Below the pieces are notes generated by a model. It saw only the letters and a program-made list of their open reading frames with translations. It was not told the DNA's origin and made no database searches. A stretch of 64,000 bases of DNA from Chloroflexota bacterium. GTDB taxonomy: Bacteria > Chloroflexota > Anaerolineae > B4-G1. The translations under genes were made by a program, and so were the position numbers. Positions 61,309 through 64,000 of the stretch are shown one piece after another. The DNA is taken from NCBI GenBank assembly GCA_024232355.1, contig JAAEPW010000839.1:35350-99349 (forward strand), in the 5' to 3' direction. The first letter of the stretch is position 1. Every line of letters begins with the position of its first letter.

Positions 61309-61337
61309 TTGACAAAACTACGAATATAGGCTATAAT
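61309..61337 (+). promoter_or_regulatory. Consensus sigma70 promoter of the Lrp-family gene
   Basis: TTGACA (61309-61314), 17-base spacer, TATAAT (61332-61337). It is the best promoter in the window. The transcript would start near 61344, which rules out the ATG at 61336 as a start codon. Confidence 0.9.
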
Positions 61338-61392
61338 GGGGTCGTTGTTGTCACTGCACTTGTTTAACGCATCGCAACCAGGGAGAGAACGA

Positions 61393-61911
61393 TTGAACAA
61401 AACTCTACTCGACGACATCGACGTCAGAATCGTCCGGAAGTTGCAATACGACGGCCGCCTCCCATTCACCAAGATCGCTACTGAATTAGGTGTCTCAGAA
61501 GGAGCAGTGCGCCGTCGCGTCAAACGCCTCACCGAGAGCGGAGTATTGCAGATTGCCGCTTTCGTGGATCCGCAACACGTGGGGTGGGACACCGCAGGGA
61601 TGATCGGCATCACCGTTCAGGCAGGCCACATGGACACCGTGGCTGAACAACTCACCCAGTTCCCCGAAATCAGCTACCTCTTTATGGCCTCTGGTGAGTT
61701 TGATCTCTTTGCCGAGGTCTTTTGCAGAGACAAAGAGCATTTCGTCTCCTTCCTCGATCAAACACTGCAACGAGTTCCAGGGGTGGAGAGGACGCGGACC
61801 TATATGATCCTCAAGATATACAAGTTGTCGTACCACTGGGGTGAGGCGGAGCCGCCGCGAGTAGGTCACACCACCCACATTCCTTTGGCGAACCACGAGG
61901 CAGATCAGTAA
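61393..61911 (+). CDS. Lrp/AsnC-family transcriptional regulator
   Basis: 172 residues from a TTG at 61393, which has AGGGAGAG six bases upstream; the ATG at 61336 overlaps the -10 box and cannot be used. N-terminal HTH: 'LDDIDVRIVRKLQYDGRLPFTKIATELGVSEGAVRRRVKRLTESGVL' (positions about 6-52, given here as helices in series). C-terminal RAM/effector domain with 'FPEISYLFMASGEFDLFAEVF' (about 95-115). Length and pattern fit the family, whose members sense amino acids or related small molecules. It is probably autoregulated through the TACGAATAT sites and likely controls the MttB-family gene 81 bases downstream. Confidence 0.9.
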   Translation: MNKTLLDDIDVRIVRKLQYDGRLPFTKIATELGVSEGAVRRRVKRLTESGVLQIAAFVDPQHVGWDTAGMIGITVQAGHMDTVAEQLTQFPEISYLFMASGEFDLFAEVFCRDKEHFVSFLDQTLQRVPGVERTRTYMILKIYKLSYHWGEAEPPRVGHTTHIPLANHEADQ

Positions 61912-61992
61912 CCAGGCTGATTTTCCAGATGCAACGCCGTAGATGCTCCCACAACGCCAATGGATGAGTCATAATCATAGGATGAGGTGCTG

Positions 61993-63411
61993 ATGAGTTA
62001 TCTATCCGATTCCATCGCCGAACTGATTCACGAAAAATCGGTCGAGATCCTGAGCGAGGTCGGCTTTTGTGTGCCAGAGCAAGACGCCTTGACTCGCCTC
62101 GAAGCCGCCGGTTTCCCGGTGAATTGGGAGTCGCAGATAGTGCAGGTGACGCCAGAACTTTTGAGAGCGGCCTTAACGACTCTGCCTCGCGACGTCACAC
62201 TCTATGACCGTACGTGGGAGACGGCAGCACCTTTCGAGCGTGGATCTTGCTTTATGGGCGCTGGCACGCCGGTGAACGTGTTTGACTTGGAGACAGGGGA
62301 AAAGCGTTTGGCCACCCGGCGGGACGTGTGCGACCTGGTGATTCTGCAGGACGCGCTGCCCCAGGTAGACATTGTCCGTCCCACCGTCACTGCCACCGAC
62401 CAGGGAGAGTGCTCAGACCTGGTCGAGATTGCCGAGTTGCTGCGCTGCACCGGCAAGCCCGTGGTGCATCGTGTGCTATCAGCAGAGCGGGTGGATGCGG
62501 CGATGGAGATGCTGGCCGCGGTCGCCGGAGGGGAAGACGCTTTCCGCGCACATCCCAACTTTGCCACGCTCTATTGCCCCATCAGCCCCGGCTACTTTAC
62601 GCCGGAGAACGTGCGCTGTATGCTGCGTTGGGCCAAGCACGGCGTCCCGCTCACCTTGCTCAGTATGGCGATGGGTGGCGCTTCAGCGCCTGCTACGCTG
62701 TTGGGCGAATTGGTCGTGATCAACACCGACATTCTTGCCTGGATCGTCGTTCTGCAAATCCTCTATCCAGGTACGCCGCTGTTGTACGGCAGCGTGTCGG
62801 CGGTGCTCGATATGCGCACCGGTTTGTTGCCTCTGGGCGCACCAGAGCGGGGGATGATCAATGCTGGGGCGGCGCTGATGGCCCAATACTATGGCATATT
62901 GTCCATGTGTGGTGGCCTTTCGGCGGATGCCAAAGAGTTGGATGCTCAGGCCGGATTTGAGAAAACGGTTACCGCCGTCCCGTTGCTGCTGCAAGGGGCC
63001 GATATCATCTATGGCGTCGGCGCGACCGACGCAGGCTCAACCATCTCGTATGTGCAGATGGTCATTGACGACGAGTTCGCGGCCGGGCTGCGGCGTATGA
63101 TGCAGGGTATTCCCGCGCACGACCTGGACGATGAGATGGCGCTGATCAAGGCAAACACGCCGCGAGGTAACTTTCTCAAGGAAAAGCATACCCGCCGCAA
63201 CTTTCGCCGTCATTGGCAGCCCAGCATTATCAGCCGGGATACCTACGAGACGTGGCAGGCCAAGGGTGAGACCATTGAGCAGATATGCCGCCGCAAGGCC
63301 AAGGACATCCTGGCGCAGCATCGGCCGCCGCCGCTGCCCGCCGGGGTCGAAGCGGAACTGGAGCGCGTTGTGCGGCGTTACTTGGGGCCGAATTTCCATT
63401 TCGAGTCGTAG
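61993..63411 (+). CDS. MttB-superfamily (trimethylamine methyltransferase-like) protein, non-pyrrolysine
   Basis: 472 residues from the ATG at 61993, with GAGGTG just upstream. Superfamily features: N-terminal 'IHEKSVEILSEVGFCVPEQDAL', 'FMGAGTPVNVFDLETGEKR', 'PISPGYFTPENVRCMLRWAKHGVPL', 'GGLSADAKELDAQAGFEK' and the C-terminal 'FLKEKHTRRNF' (each segment shortened). There is no in-frame amber codon, so this is a non-Pyl member. Such proteins demethylate quaternary amines such as glycine betaine, proline betaine or carnitine with a corrinoid partner. No corrinoid protein or MtbA/MtgA-type partner is visible before the window ends. Substrate unknown. It follows the Lrp regulator. Confidence 0.87.
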   Translation: MSYLSDSIAELIHEKSVEILSEVGFCVPEQDALTRLEAAGFPVNWESQIVQVTPELLRAALTTLPRDVTLYDRTWETAAPFERGSCFMGAGTPVNVFDLETGEKRLATRRDVCDLVILQDALPQVDIVRPTVTATDQGECSDLVEIAELLRCTGKPVVHRVLSAERVDAAMEMLAAVAGGEDAFRAHPNFATLYCPISPGYFTPENVRCMLRWAKHGVPLTLLSMAMGGASAPATLLGELVVINTDILAWIVVLQILYPGTPLLYGSVSAVLDMRTGLLPLGAPERGMINAGAALMAQYYGILSMCGGLSADAKELDAQAGFEKTVTAVPLLLQGADIIYGVGATDAGSTISYVQMVIDDEFAAGLRRMMQGIPAHDLDDEMALIKANTPRGNFLKEKHTRRNFRRHWQPSIISRDTYETWQAKGETIEQICRRKAKDILAQHRPPPLPAGVEAELERVVRRYLGPNFHFES

Positions 63412-63430
63412 GTGGGTGTAGACACAAATT

Positions 63431-64000
63431 ATGTTAAGCACTAGAGAAAGAAAACGCCTGGGCCTTGACCGGCCAATAACAAGAAGAGATTTTATCAAAG
63501 GCATGATGGTCGGCGCCGGTTGTCTTGTGCTTCCGGGATGCTCTGGTTCGACTTTTGATCCAGATACACCACCAACTCGGACATCCCCCCCGTCTGTTCA
63601 TTCATATTTCGGGGGGGATACCCCAGACACCATTTCCGCTTGCCACCGGGTCTACGATGGTGAGAGTTTTGAGCAGGGAGTCCAAGATAGCGGCGAAATA
63701 TATGATCTGGTTGTGGTAGGCGCCGGGCTGGGTGGGCTTACGGCAGCATATTTTTATCAGCAGGAACGTCCGAAAGAGAAAATTCTGCTGCTAGACAATC
63801 ACGTCGATTTTGGCGGTGATGCCCAGCGCAACGAATTGACCGTCAAAGGCCAGAACATCATCGTTACCCAGGCCTGCGATTATCAATGGGCTATTGGTTC
63901 AGAATATGTGCAAGTGAAAAAGCTCTGGGACGATCTTGGAATTGACCTTTCCCCAACCAGCGACCTGGCACTTGCTCCTGAAGCATATCGAGAGCATCTG
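63431..64000 (+). CDS. Spermidine-dehydrogenase-like flavoprotein, N-terminal part (cut by window edge)
   Basis: An open frame from ATG 63431 runs past the window end (190 codons visible). A twin-arginine signal is visible ('ITRRDFIKG' followed by a hydrophobic stretch and 'LPGC', about 16-37), so the folded flavoprotein is probably exported by Tat and perhaps lipidated. The FAD-binding dinucleotide fold is clear: 'YDLVVVGAGLGGLTAAYFY' (about 92-110) and 'ILLLDNHVDFGGDAQRNE'. The 'HVDFGGDAQRNE' string is a hallmark of the SpdH-type (spermidine dehydrogenase-like) group. It follows the MttB-family gene by 19 bases. The ribosome site is weak (GGTGGG). Together with the speD remnant nearby it hints at polyamine metabolism. 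Confidence 0.8.
   Translation, partial: MLSTRERKRLGLDRPITRRDFIKGMMVGAGCLVLPGCSGSTFDPDTPPTRTSPPSVHSYFGGDTPDTISACHRVYDGESFEQGVQDSGEIYDLVVVGAGLGGLTAAYFYQQERPKEKILLLDNHVDFGGDAQRNELTVKGQNIIVTQACDYQWAIGSEYVQVKKLWDDLGIDLSPTSDLALAPEAYREHL

Noticed and set aside
61336..61392. ATG start at 61336 for the Lrp gene
   Set aside because: It overlaps the TATAAT box, so the codon would not be in the transcript. The TTG at 61393 has a ribosome site and begins at the usual HTH position.
61993..63411. Pyrrolysine-dependent trimethylamine methyltransferase
   Set aside because: The frame has no internal amber codon, so it is a non-Pyl member of the superfamily.

Overview
The window most resembles a Chloroflexota chromosome, probably an Anaerolineae-type lineage, with G+C in the mid-50s by eye. 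This rests on protein style rather than a marker gene. Very large secreted beta-propeller and DUF11 proteins end in a short Y-L-P-L tail. There are Thr/Pro 'TPTP' linkers, an HTH-phasin-AarF cluster, an NfnAB pair and clear sigma70-type promoters with 17-base spacers. No rRNA, tRNA, CRISPR array, phage gene or transposase was seen. Both edges cut genes.

Layout. Positions 1-7.5 kb hold a minus-strand run of exported proteins: a cut gene at the left edge, a C25 (gingipain-type) protease, a GEVED/SdrD/DUF11 adhesin-like protein and a small LPxSG-type wall-anchor candidate. From 7.5 to 12.5 kb a regulator preceded by four 23-bp repeats and a strong promoter leads into a phasin-like protein, an AarF/UbiB kinase-like protein and a LysM membrane protein. 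From 12.6 to 19.4 kb are NfnAB (minus) and, divergently, an orphan CoA-transferase beta-like subunit, an aminotransferase and an M28 peptidase, which may form an amino-acid catabolic set. From 19.4 to 26.7 kb are minus-strand genes: a methyltransferase, an acetyltransferase, an AAA-TPR membrane protein, and a Gfo/Idh-VOC-aldo/keto reductase operon. From 27.2 to 41.8 kb is a secreted giant of 3848 residues with 28 FG-GAP repeats, a smaller relative with seven propeller repeats and a small exported protein. From 41.9 to 48.4 kb are a second sugar-type dehydrogenase and a probable operon dusB, two ABC-2 permeases, an ABC ATPase and an Eis-like acetyltransferase. From 48.6 to 60.7 kb are a zinc-ribbon membrane protein, a CotH/lamin-tail surface protein, ThuA, a GH29 fucosidase, a SpoIIE-type phosphatase fused to a degenerate GspE-like domain, a zinc-ribbon NHL sensor and a solute-binding/VWA fusion. 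From 60.7 to 64 kb are a speD pseudogene, a MITE-like element, an Lrp regulator, an MttB-family methyltransferase and the start of a spermidine-dehydrogenase-like flavoprotein, which suggests methylated-amine or polyamine metabolism.

The most notable points are: the recurrent Y-L-P-L tail on all five long secreted proteins; propeller repeat counts of 28 and 7, which fit whole seven-bladed propellers; dispersed palindromic repeats, one cluster of which codes in frame for the N-terminal region of the C25 protease; a MITE-like element with an 8-bp target duplication; interleaved perfect inverted repeats after the aminotransferase gene; and several unusual domain fusions. All family assignments were made by reading the sequence; no database search was run.
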